From Psilocybe azurescens (Eukaryota; Basidiomycota; Agaricomycetes; Agaricales; Agrocybaceae), in assembly GCA_023853785.1 (NCBI GenBank), contig JAJIRX010000180.1:20488-84487 (forward strand): a DNA stretch of 64,000 nucleotides, in the 5' to 3' direction. Under the pieces are notes generated by a model. The model saw only the letters and a list, made by a program, of their open reading frames with translations. It searched no databases and had not been told where the DNA came from. The position numbers and the translations under genes are program-made. Positions 47,404 to 58,676 of the stretch are shown one piece after another (the stretch's first letter is position 1; each line of letters opens with the position of its first letter).

Positions 47404-48520
47404 TGAGCATCAGTACCTGTACGTCGTTTGTATCGTGTGCTTCCTTGAGTTCTCGCTGATCATCTCCGGCAGCTGTCCTCAAAGGCATAATTGCCGTTCA
47501 CTTTACCGGCCATCGCTACAACATTCGTTCGCCTCGTTTATCGTTACCTCTGCTATTTTATATGGCTCGATGATATATTTGCTGCAGTTACTGCGACAGG
47601 AAATGGTGCAATTGTTGGTCGGTTGATATACCTCCGTATGTGGCATTTCCCTTCAAAGTTTTCTTTTTGTAATTTGTTCATTTGAACGCTCTAGTTATTG
47701 TCTCAAAGGCTGGAAAGCCTCATTCTTATCATATCGAACTAGCGATAGGTTTTCTTTGTCGTTTGGTGAGACGCCGCTAGCTTATTTGTATCCACTTGTG
47801 TTGGATGTTGTGTACTCATCGTGACTTATAGGTCTTCACGCGCCAGTTTTATCATGGGTCCTGCACGAGTTCACAAGGATTCCAAAACGCTCGTTCTCGC
47901 AGCTTCAATTTTACGTGTATGGTACTGGTTGTTGGCACGTTATACGGGGTGCTCGCCGCTGTTCTGTGTCGTGTTAGGGTGGAATACCAAGATGACAGAC
48001 TGCGTATTTTCTCACCTCCACATACTTTGATGATATGCGGCGTTCATAAGTGTGTATTTTACTTAAAATTGCTCGACATAAAGATTCTCATTAAAGCATT
48101 CAGCGGAATTATTAGTTGACGCTGGTATCCTCTACCACAATTGGAGATTGCTTGTGCACGTCCCGGGCGTCCTTTGCACACCATGGGTCATCGCCTATGA
48201 CTCGCCGTTTTGGGTTTCTGCAGCAACATCATCGTCCTCATCAGCAGTGCCGTATGCCTGGCTGCCCTCTTAGCACGTGATACAGCAGCTTCCACGACCC
48301 TCGTTTATGTTGTCAATTCGGCAGTAAGTGCATCATTTCCCTTAGTTCCGAGTAGATGACTTACCTCCTTTTATTTCATCCATAAAATTTAGACAGCATT
48401 CTTGGTAGTTGCGACTAATATTTCCGTGGCTATCGGTTTTTGTCTCAAAGGATATCCATACCATCGGCCAACGTCGCACAGGACATCGGTTCTTCTTTTG
48501 GATTACAAACAATAGTCATA
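47404..48520 (+). pseudogene. Remnant of a fungal multipass membrane protein gene (weak)
   Basis: Begins MSIST with a donor GTACGT, then hydrophobic pieces in changing frames: TLPAIATTFVRLVYRYLCYF with IWLDDIFAAV, SRASFIMGPARVHKDSKTLV, CSNIIVLISSAVCLAALLAR and FLVVATNISVAIGF. The order of helices and the 'short start exon, helix, W-x-DD' layout recall agaricomycete rhodopsin-like membrane proteins of unknown function. Stops and frame changes between pieces suggest it is not functional. The assignment rests on general pattern only. Confidence 0.35.
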
Positions 48521-48725
48521 TCTAGGGATAATTTGAAGGTTCAAGGAACAGAGGGGATGACGCCAAAGGCCAATATGTATTCTGAGGGTATTAACAGAAG
48601 TGCTTAGCATTTGATTTTGTCTGCAATCCGTATATATTTCGTATCGGCTTTCAACGTAAACCATCTTAGCGGTGTATGTCTGTTCTAATATAAAATTGTG
48701 TCATTTACTGTTTGTTCTTGCTCTA

Positions 48726-51568
48726 TTACAAAATTGTGTATGAAATTGAGTATGCAACTAGTAGAGCTCTAGTACTCGATGTGAAGCGCTCATCAAAAAG
48801 AAAATTAATAAAGAATTTCCCTCCTTGTAGAAAGCAAAAAGACACCGCTTGTCGATGAAGCACGAAAATTATATACAGAAAGTATCTAGCTGGGCAAATG
48901 GGTACTGACATATATATCACGAGCTTTTTCATAAGGGACCTATTCATATTCTTCTGTTTTTTGGTTTCGTACGCGATGCAAATGTCTGATTGGTTAAGTT
49001 CGATCTCATCCCCAACGATAGTGTCCGGTGATTCCTCGTTTCTAGCGACGACCGTGACAATTAAATTGTTATTTCGATGGTGTACAGCGTCGCGCAGAAT
49101 TTGCCGCAATGTGTACCTTCAATAATAACGAGGAGTCCAATGTCATGTTTTACGCTTGGGTGGGTAGGTGATATTAAACGTGCGTCGATTGTGTGCATTT
49201 GCTTGGATCTTGTCGTGAACTGTCGAAGCGACAGTATGCCTTGATCTTCACGGTATACCTCCACAAAAATTTCTTCATTGCAAAAGGAACCGCCATCCGC
49301 TTTGACAATTAATTGAGCGCCAACAAGGCTGTTCTTCAAAAGTATATGGTCGTATTCTATTGGGTGTCCGCAAGTAATAGTCGACGGGAAACTTGATGAG
49401 GACCTGGCAAAAATTCCAAACCGGATTGATCTGCATGGTCTGGAGACTCAAATACATGCAGTGGATCCCACGCCGGGGTCATACTACCGAAGGCCTCATC
49501 GGGCAACGGAGTAACACTTCGGTTGTATTGCATGTCATGATTTGACTGGGAGGCGGCTATTTCCATGGACTTTGCGTGTTTAACATTAAAATTTACATCC
49601 AGGGGCTTAAGTGTACTGTATTTAGTATATCAGTCAGAGTCTTTGATAGAAAGATATAAGAAGAATCTTGTTTTATTTTTTTAAAAAGAAACACACTGGT
49701 AGCAAACGACATCCGTGACGTCAAAGGTGACCCTCTTGAAGGGGACAACAGGATCATAGCGATTTAATTCAATGAATAGCCCTATATTGTTGGAGGATGT
49801 CATTGAAACTTCTTTTATAATTCCGACGGCGCCTTTGAATATATGATGACACTTAGTCACAACAACTACCACGCCGCACCAAGGATGATCTTTCATGAAG
49901 ACGCTATGCGTGTTTCTGGTAAGTGGTTGATGGTGTGAAGAAAATCCGTGAGGCACAAAGACACAAAGTTTACATGGACATCAATGAACTTGAGCTGTTT
50001 TTCTCCATCAATATTCATGACTGTGATGAAGGAAGACCTGACCAACCTGTGTCTCAGCGTTTGAGTTCGAGTAAGGGTTGTTGTTGTCTCTGCCACTTTT
50101 TCGATCAACGTCGCCATGTTTCCTTGTATCTCCGTTATCCATCCAGTACGTTTAGCATTCGGTCCGCTGTTGATTTGAACATGATCTCCGACATTGAATA
50201 TTTTATGCACATCGTTCCACGTAGTGCGTATGAGCTACATCTGATCGCTCGACTGATCTTCAATGCTTACGAGTGGCCCATATACAGGGTCGTCTTCGGG
50301 TGGATCCAGTGACACATCTACAAATCGACTGCTGATACAAGATACAGTTCCCTTTTAGCCGGTTGACAGAATCACCACGCGCTCGAATTCCGAAAAATCC
50401 ATTCCTTGGGACGCGGAATGGGCATACTATCAAGGATAAATGGATGTTGAGATTGAATAAACTGCTCGAAAGAGTTGTGTGCAATTTCGTCCACACCCGT
50501 ACTGAAAGAATGGAAGTCGAAGTCCAATCGTGCAAGCCCCCATTCGATTGTTAATCGGCCGATTCTATACGTGCTTGACTCATCGAGATCGACTGCTGTG
50601 TCAGGAAAAGCAGATCGAAATGCCGTGGCATCAAATAGTCTGGGCTCAGGAATGGAAGGCGATGCCTTTCGCTTCAGAGATCGGAAAGCACGCGCTCGAT
50701 AGGCCAAAACGCCGGCCACGAGCAATATGGATGCCCCCATGAGGTCGTAGAGATGACATGTCCCACGTCGCCTTTGTACAAACCTTTTGTGATTCTGATC
50801 CACTGTCCATCCACGACGTCTGCGTTTACATCCTGCATAATAAGCATCTGTATCGCTTCTTCTTTCTCAATAGCTTTGCGTCGAATGCCACTTCGGCGTC
50901 GAATCACACCTGGCGTGTTCATCAACAGCCGAACGAGTTCCTGATTCATTGTACATTCCAGGTAAACATGTCCGCGTACCGAGCCTCGAGTGAAAGCCGA
51001 ACGCAATTGGTGGTGGTCGCATGCCTTAAGCAGCAATGACATTACCATAATTTCTTCTTTGCCTTTCTGAAGAAAAATCAGAGAAATCGTGAGAGGCAAC
51101 TTACATACTTACTATACATTCAACTTGCCATGTAGGGTAATCGCTGCTGAGATGAGAGAAAGGAACGCCGTCTGCTTCAGCGTGCGTGAATCGGCTCAAT
51201 TTAGGACGATGTCGTGGTCCTTTCTATTCTCTCCTGTATTCGGCGCACGACCTGCTCCATTTGTGTGTGCCTCGCATCTCTATTTTCCTCAAAGGTGGGC
51301 AGGGTTACATCCCTGTCGCTTGTTACATTGATAGCATCATCAAGAAATCCATCTGCGTAAAGCAATGATTTATTTGAAGGGGATTATAATGTTTCGGTAA
51401 TAATAATGTAGTCACCTATATCTTCGTATTCGTCACTTTCATCAGCGGACTCCTCAGTAACCTGCGCCTCTATATCTAGAAAATGCATGAAGCGATGTGT
51501 TGGCGCTGCAACGGCGGGTATTAATGTCAGCTTTATAAGGTACACTGTTTTCGACGTACTCTTTCCAT
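48726..51568 (-). pseudogene. Spt5-like protein with NGN and several KOW domains (broken or partial)
   Basis: Spt5 is the NusG-like elongation factor that binds RNA polymerase II. Start MERVRRKQ at 51568; exon 51568-51544, then 51505-51416 (THRFMHFLDIEAQV and the acidic ESADESDEYED), then 51352 onward (LPTFEENRDARHTQMEQVV). An NGN-like block follows (KGKEEIMVMSLLLKACD, GSVRGHVYLE), then KOW blocks WIRITKGLYKGDVGHV, FNVGDHVQINSGPNAKRTGW and MTSSNNIGLFIELNRYDP, and HDIGLLVIIEGTHCGKF near 49100. The 3' part fades near 48900. At least one frame slip lies near 51220, and introns separate the blocks. Basidiomycetes hold divergent Spt5-like genes besides the true one; this is probably such a copy, partial or decayed. 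Which polymerase it serves, if any, is unknown. Confidence 0.68.
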
Positions 51569-52569
51569 GTTGCGTTACACGAGATGATCCACTGTATGAT
51601 ATTCAAAGGCTTTGATGATACAATGCACTAGCAATCACAAAGGATGATTCAAAGGCCGGTTTATTATTGTGACAAGTATATACTGGCGATTCGATTCTCT
51701 CCACTGTATTACAGCAACAAAGCTAATAAATTGAATAAATCGAGGTTCTATATACGGTGCGGGTTAAATACGTATGCTATTCACGAACTTACCTGTAAGG
51801 AGCAACGCGTATCAGTCGCACAGTTGTTGGTCGGAATCAAGAAAGAGGAAGCGTGAGAATTGTTTGACAGCTCAATTAAGGCGAAGGGCGTGCAACAATA
51901 TCGGATAAATCCGAAAAGGAACGTGATTATTGTATATCTGGGTGAATCAATAATATTCTCACGGTTTCGCTCTACACAGAACGCGAACGTGGTGTGTAAA
52001 ATCGAGGTGCATGAGTACCCACAGCGGGACATCTGAGGGTGCGCGGTTGATGTAGAATGTTTAGATCAGTCCGATGCGGATGCACAGAATGCAGAGGTGG
52101 TGAGGGTGGTGATGTCGATGGGTTGACCACTGACGGTTTTGAAGAATCCACAGTATGTAGTGCAAAGTGAAATGGACAAAAGTAATCAGCAGCAGTGATA
52201 CAACTATGGCAAAGGCAGGCTCAGATGCAGAAAGACAGCAGGGAGGTGGAAGCAGTGTGGTTCATCCCATGAACGCGTCGGGAGAGCTTCATGTGATACA
52301 GGATCTAACGTCTATCGTCCTTCAGCCTGCTAAAGGCGGGAAAGCTGAAAATAATCTACGAATATTCTTTGGACCTGGTTAGAGACAACAGAATATTGTA
52401 GCGAAGACTACCATCTCGGTTTTGTACTATCTTTTCCGGAGGACATTATACTCATTTCCATGTTTCAGTCGTCTACACTAACTTCGCGAGGGCGGTAAAT
52501 CGGTGACCTCTGGTGGTAAGTAATATAATCGAACATGAGATGATGTCGGACTGACCGTTGCTCATTCAG
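51569..52569. other. Mostly non-coding; one unidentified frame
   Basis: A plus-strand frame at 52167-52382 (GGGSSVVHPMNASGELHVIQ, ending ENNLRIFFGPG) looks protein-like but is not recognised. It may be an exon of the fragment gene that follows. Otherwise no signal. Confidence 0.35.
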
Positions 52570-53280
52570 ATAAAGCAAAGTTTGTGGTCAAAAGGCACCT
52601 AATGGGTACGTGGTCTACTTGTCTTATACTGCTTACACTTTTGACACCATCTTAGCTTACAAAAAAAAAAAGGTACACTGCAGTTGTGATTAACGACGGT
52701 GATGACGAGCCACTGGTGCCAGTCAAAAAGCCATCTACCATCAAAGCTAAGAAGGATACCCTGAATGTCTCAAGTGACGAAGGTAAGTTTTATGAATTTC
52801 TGGACAACACGACCACCTCATCGTCTTCTCATCGTTAGAGCAAGAGAGTAAACCAAGACCGTTAGTATTTGACACCCAATTCCCATGCATATCTGGCTGA
52901 TTCATGCTTAGAAAATGTCCCAGACGGTGCGCCTGACGCGCTCGCCGGGCTGTCCCTTGTTTTTATTGGGGAGCTGAGTAGCTTCTCCCGCGATGAGGCT
53001 ATAGATCGGGAAAACGCTTAGGCGCGTTAGTGATCGTGCTGCTATCCTCCCTGACGATAGAATGCTGATATTCTATTTTCGCAGTCGGGTGGTAATGCAG
53101 GCATGTAGACATCCAGTAAAACGGATTATGTTCTAGGTGATAATGCAGATCCCAGTAAAATTGCAGCCATCAAAAAGCATGGGATTAAAAGTCTGAACGA
53201 GGATGAATTCCCGCATATGGTAGATACACGCAAGGGGTTCGGTAACGGCAAAGTGGATACACCGTAGCAAGAAGCTCGTT
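52570..53280 (+). pseudogene. RFC1: Fragment of replication factor C large subunit (BRCT region)
   Basis: RFC1 is the largest subunit of the PCNA clamp loader. Only its N-terminal BRCT part is present. A basic/acidic linker (INDGDDEPLVPVKKPSTIKA) leads through short introns to PDGAPDALAGLSLVFIGELS, the classic BRCT start in RFC1, then the relic of a strand (RVVMQ), SSKTDYVLGDNADPSKIAAI and KHGIKSLNEDEFPHMVDTRKG. Stops and a TAG lie between pieces, and the AAA clamp-loader domains that should follow are absent. The true RFC1 must be elsewhere in the genome; this is a captured or duplicated fragment. Confidence 0.72.
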
Positions 53281-53336
53281 GAGGTACGGGATTTATACCT
53301 CTAATTCTTAGTGAGAAGGAGTCTACTCATGATGAT

Positions 53337-53598
53337 AGAATGGTATGAACGTGAACAATACATTGCTTGGTGGATTCGTGAAAGGTTCGGTAAGCTTAAT
53401 TCGTCGAATTTTTTCAAAGTTGTAGGAGCCTATCTTTTCGTTTAGGAAACAAATTCCCTGAGCGTCATGATAACAGACAGGTCATTGTCTCATTATGGGC
53501 TAAGTCGACGGAATGTCCGCCGGAGACCGTGAGGGTGTCGGCAGCGCTGAACGCGTTGATTAAAAAGTCCAAGGTTGATTGTCAAAAAGATCCCTGAA
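53337..53598 (+). other. Unidentified coding-like segment
   Basis: Two exons joined at GTAAGC...TTTAG read YEREQYIAWWIRERFGNK and then VSLWAKSTECPPETVRVSAA, ending before a TGA. The splice phase is good and the composition protein-like, but I know no family with this sequence. It follows the RFC1 fragment without being part of RFC1. Confidence 0.35.
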
Positions 53599-54051
53599 GA
53601 CAAGCTGTTGCTAGTATCATCCACAATACTAGCAACATCGAACGTCAGCGCCACGTAAAGCGTCCGTAATATTGGGAGCTTCCTCGGTTGGGGCCTCTGC
53701 CATATAAGAAGAACGGCAACTGCTCGAACAGGTGATTACTGAACAAAAATACGTTGATTGCTACTGCTGAAGCCGTTTTTAATTTTTTTTTAAAATTTAC
53801 TTATGTATATCAATCGGTTGTATGTTGGGAAATTTGTCGAAACCGTCGTTTCCCTCTAGGTTTCCCTCTAGGTTTTTGCAGTTTTTGTTTTTGCAGTTAG
53901 GGCATACATGTGGGCTGTCACACCTCCGACGGGCGCTTATTGCGTTGGAAGTGACAAGCGAACGTGACGACCGTAATAGGAGACTGAGCCGGCTCTTTCG
54001 ACGACTCTGCTCATCGTCTCGCTGCTTAAAAGCTGACTTTTTATATCGAAT

Positions 54052-54502
54052 ATGAACAAAATCGTCATCACCTTCGTTGTAATCGTCGTGGTTACGATTG
54101 TATTATTCATATCCACAAGTAAGTCGTATGTCGCCTAAATTCATCGTCGTATGTGCTAAAGGTTAGTAGATACATTGAAACGATTCCTGCGTTGTGTCCT
54201 TCCGAAAGTCTGCAAATGGGCAGGAGGTGAGAGGTTATTTAGCGCATTGTAATCATCTCACATACGTTTGCAGTTCCTTCACAAAGGATACTGCGTCACA
54301 GGAGGTGTTTTTACAATGTTAAAGGCGACGCCTTCGTAGCGAACATGTCTTCCGGTGCGTCGTTCAACGGACGATAGGTAGTATCTGACGTTCTCCCTCA
54401 GATCCGACTGTTCCGTGGACTCAAGACGAGATGGGTAATGTTTTAGTTATTGGCGGTGAATTTTGGGAGATCGAGGGAAATCTGTACGCCAGCGGAGGGT
54501 AA
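54052..54502 (+). CDS. Small membrane-anchored hypothetical protein, four exons
   Basis: Four short exons join in phase: 54052-54118, 54166-54236, about 54274-54354, and about 54402-54502. The product has about 100 residues. A single N-terminal membrane helix (NKIVITFVVIVVVTIVLFIS) is followed by a basic, Cys-containing stretch (LKRFLRCVLPKVCKWAG) and an acidic/hydrophobic end (WTQDEMGNVLVIGGEFWEIE). It may be a signal-anchored or small secreted-type protein. The stop at 54500-54502 overlaps a perfect donor (GGGTAAGT), so a further exon is possible. No family is recognised. Being clean inside a zone of broken fragments makes it stand out. Confidence 0.5.
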
Positions 54503-54847
54503 GTTTCTTCATATCCAATTCACAACTGAATCCGAAACTAATGTATATATCTCATTTTGCTTGCCTATAATCTCTTCTATTTCTTTGAAAACACTATCGA
54601 ACGTGAATGTATAAAATATGAATATATGTGCTATTAAAACCAGACCGTCGTTTCACTGAAGAGAATGCATGAGAAGAGAAACAACATCATAGTTTAGTTT
54701 ATAGTATTGTGCACAGCGGCTATTAGCATCGGAAGGAAAAAAAGTCCACGCGATGACAGTCAACATACTCCTTTGCATTTCACGAGCTTACGGGATATAT
54801 AGAGGTCAGTTTTTATTATCATTTTCGCATAAATTCGGAAGGATGTA
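54503..54847. other. Short spacer before the Helitron coding region
   Basis: The 3' terminus of the minus-strand Helitron (a small hairpin followed by CTRR) should lie here or further left. I could not identify it with confidence. Confidence 0.4.
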
Positions 54848-55990
54848 TTAATATCTTAATTTCTTACAGACTCGGATTGCGACGAAGTGCGGTGGCCTAC
54901 ACCAAATGTCAATCGTAGATGCATGGAAACAATCAGTGAGCAGAACTTCATACAGCACCACATGAAGTAAAGCTAAACAGCCAGTGGAATATGACGTGAA
55001 CAAAGCAGCATAGGTTTCTATCAGATTGGAGATAAAAATTTTCATGCAACACACGATACGATAACTTATTCTCTGATATAGATCGCGTACAATGCTTGTT
55101 TCGTACAGCCATCTTTGCTCAACGTATCGTAGCCAATCGGTGCAGTTAGATACGGCATTAACGTTGTACTCCTTAACACACGAACTACCTGTAGCGATTC
55201 CATCATGGTACCAGATATCTCCATATTTATCCACGAAACGACTGGCGAAATGCTGTTGGCCTCCGTATACAACTCCGGCAAGTCTATAATCGGTATGGAA
55301 TGAATCAGAACTGTAGCGCATCTGAAGGTCTACGTGGTATATGGGAGCAGTCAATTCAACTGTCATAATATATGGCAAGCGTTCTATCTGGAACGATAGG
55401 CTCAATTTTCTGATATGTTGTGCTCGCAGACATGCAGGACAGTTTTTATTGGTCAGGCGGCTATTTTCAGTCATTTGCCAACCCAGCTCCTCTGTTATCG
55501 AGGACAGTCTATCGGAAGATTCACGAAAAGTACCGTTTGTCGTCAGACTTACGAATTCACCGAAGTGCATGTTGATACGGCTGAAATCGCAATGTTCGCA
55601 TACGAGCAGCGATGTGCCACTAGTACGTGTTCCCATCAGCGCGCATGCTATATTATATATGACTGTTGATCTCTCGCCCATGGGAAAACGCCCTGAGGAT
55701 TTCTGTTTCTCATGCATTCCCTGACTAGATCTCTGGCCTGCTCGAGTGTAAGTTCACCGTTGTTAAAACTTTCAAATCCCTGGCTAAGCATATCGAGAGT
55801 ATCAGTGACGTCTTTGAATCGTCTCACGCCAGAGATGAGTGTTCTCCTTCCATACGTTGTATACAATAGTGAATATTGAGTCATATCCGCAACTATAGTT
55901 CACAGAATCCCATACAGTGCCAATAGGTGCAATGCGCAGTTCTTCACCGACAAGTCCCGGATTTGATTTTTTGTTAGTCGATCGTCTTCT
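54848..55990 (-). CDS. USP-like cysteine protease domain at the C-terminal end of the Helitron protein
   Basis: Ubiquitin-specific-protease fold by motif order. Cys box: GTVWDSVNYSCGYDSIF, with the candidate nucleophile Cys at 55888-55890. Then a helical part (FNNGELTLEQARDLVRECM), a zinc-ribbon pair LLVCEHCDF and NKNCPACLR as in the USP fingers, and the His box YRLAGVVYGGQQHFASRF with His at 55250-55252, followed by DIWYHDG with an acidic residue. The segments are linked to the helicase by GEELRIAPI-type linker sequence, with frame slips at about 55870 and 55720. The last 60-90 codons (after about 55100) look like intron or trailing sequence. The role in the transposon is unknown: removal of ubiquitin from transposon proteins is one possibility. 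Confidence 0.72.
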
Positions 55991-56308
55991 TGTCCAATGG
56001 ATTGCGTCGATTGCGGCCTTTTTCTGGACTTGGACTTAAGATGGTAAGGTCTAGCATTACTACTAGACCATGTCCCATCGTTTTCAACGGGTTTGACCTT
56101 TATTTCCCTGGTGCGTATGCCAGTGTAGGATGCCAGGTAGTTTCATTATCAGCGGACTTATTCCATAGCATAAATGCCCTCACTGTGGGGTTCCTCAAGG
56201 TATGATGAATTCCATCCGGTAAAAGACCGATATAGCGCAATCGTGTCACCTCATCCAAAACATTGAGTTCTCTGAACTCTTGCCGCAAGTACCCATTTAT
56301 TCCTTTGG

Positions 56309-58228
56309 TTATTTTTTAGCGTCGACCTCACTCATGATTATAGTACCTTCAGCGCTAGAACTTCTGGATAGACACGTATAATACGATGCGTGATCTTTAC
56401 AGTGTTCTAAATGTACAACATTATAAAGTCTCGTTTTGCCTTGAGAAGCATAATCCGTCATGGCGAAATTGGGGAGCGCTAAAACTTGTTGACGCTGTAT
56501 ACTTATATTTGCACCGGATTTAAGGGTACACATCACACGAGTAGGCGTCGCGCGTAAGCGGAACAATGTTATCCGGAAGGTGAGGCAATCTAACGGTCTG
56601 CGGAGGGTTGTTCAACTTCACGAACAGAGTGTCCAATACAGGCTTCCCAAACGGTCCCAGAGATGATTCCCAACCGACTACATTAGCCTCTTGACCTTTC
56701 GTAATACACAATTCGGTTGCGTCGTTATTGCGTATCATAACGGGCATTCCGATGCATAACGAAAGCTTTGAAGCGACCTGCTCACTTGAACAAGGTGAAC
56801 GTTTCCACAGGGCTTCCTGCAGCTTTGTAGACATCTTATAAGGTTTTTACCTCCAGATCTACCGGCTAGCCCTCTGTTTCTTCTCGGTGTTTTACCTTCT
56901 TGCGTCCCAAGATTATCAATGGAATAAAAATGACTTAATGTTTGATTTGTATCTTTGGCAAAACGCGCAGCCCCTTGCTCATTAAACCTATCCTTTTGAT
57001 TGTTCCAAGCAGTTATAACAGATACGTTTCTGAACCTTTCATCTGATAACACATACATACCGTTTTTAGATAGCTTCGGCGCAACTCTGGAGTTCAAATA
57101 ATCAATGTCGGCCTGAGTGCACGAAGCGTAACGCATATTTTCCAAAGCGGTCACGGAGTTTAGAGTCGTTTTCTGACTGTGTTATCTGTCTCATGTTTTG
57201 CTTCAGAATGACTACTGTTGTAAATTGATGCCAGAAAATCTTTCCTAAGGTAGCTTCTTGATCGCTAGGTCGCATGCGAGCGTCTTGAGTATTTTTGATT
57301 CCGGGGCTATAAAACGGAAGATTTCCGACCGGCGGAAGCTGTGCGAAATCACCGGCGAGAATCATTGACATACCCCCAAATACGGTATCATTGTTGAAGA
57401 CTTGCGATAGTCGTTGACTGATGGCGAAAAAGATCTCTAGATGACAACATAGATATTTCGTCGATAAAAATATACCGGACGCCTTGAAGTCTGGACCTGA
57501 CATCATTTATTATCGCGCCTTCGTTCCTGGAGAAATCCTGTCCTTTATCGGAGCTGAGAATGAATACCGAGTGCACTATGATATGTAGATCCGTTTAATA
57601 GAGCAGCTGCAGTGCCCGTGGGTGCCAGCACGATGAAACGGTGAGATTCTCCACGCATTTCGAACATCTTAACGACTGCTTTGATGACTTGACTCTTACC
57701 AGTCCCGCCCATCCCACCTAGATGCATTCGCAACTGATCAGGTGCCAAAGAACTCGCGTGATTTGCTATTATGCGGAAAGCTCTTTCTTGCTCCTCATTC
57801 AAGGTAAATTGAACCACTATTCTGTCGACTGCATCATTCTGTTCCTGAATGTTTGCTCTATAGGATCTTAAAAGATAATCTGAAGACAACACCCTAACCT
57901 CATTTTCTCTGGAGCGAGAGAAACCCGCTACGTCCCTCTTCGTCGCTGGGAGGCACATACCCCGACAATTTTTCTTTGAAAAGTCTCGGCGCTCAGATTT
58001 TATTAACGCGGCCCACGCAGTGTGAGTCTTAGTGATCGAGGGAACAAATCGCTCGTATGCATTATTAGCAGGCGACGCTGCATCACTTAGCAAACCAGAT
58101 GACTTCAACAGATTGTCTACTGCAAGTTTACAATCAACTTCATGTCTGTACGTTTTACCAACTTCCTCGTAATCCATATATTCATCATTATCGTCTGGAT
58201 TTACAAAGTCATCAATGTCTTCATCCAT
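56309..58228 (-). CDS. Helitron PIF1-like helicase domain
   Basis: A superfamily-1B 5'-3' DNA helicase that unwinds the donor strand. Motifs in order: Q-like FTLNEEQERAFRIIANH, Walker A GGMGGTGKSQVIKAVVK (near 57700), motif Ia VLAPTGTAAALLNG, Walker B YIFIDEISMLS (near 57455), motif III MILAGDFAQLPPVGN, and the C-terminal FAMTDYASQGKTRLYNVVHL and YYTCLSRSSSAEGTII. A linker with an Asp-rich stretch (DEDIDDFVNPDDNDEYMDYE) precedes it. Frame changes occur near 57560, 57420, 57130, 56830 and 56540. The helicase motifs are essentially complete. Confidence 0.85.
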
Positions 58229-58676
58229 GGAATCATCGGCTATATCATTATACGTATTCGGGAACCAGGCACAGCTGTTCGCTCTCTTTCCTTTTCAATT
58301 CGGCGCGATAATCATCGCGTGCATCGAGGCATTCATATCTCAAGTTAAAATTTTTAATCAACTGACTATGGCGATGTCTGAATTGATATGTGTTGAAAGC
58401 GTCTTCCCAATTTTGATCCGTAGTCTTCAAATCATCGCCAGATCTCCAGGGCTTGAAAAGGGTCAACATGGTGCAACAATAGTACTCTCTGTTGCCTTTA
58501 TCAGGTCGTGGAAGTGGACGCCAAGAAATTAGGAACAGTGTCGTCTATGCGGTTCATTTCACACTTAACAAGGTGAGTGGAAGAGAGGGGTGTTCATTCA
58601 TAAAAGGAAAAAACTTACGTGGCACGACCGCCGCCAAGCTTGGTGTCATCCAGGAGACAAACCTCTTCAGGGTAGT

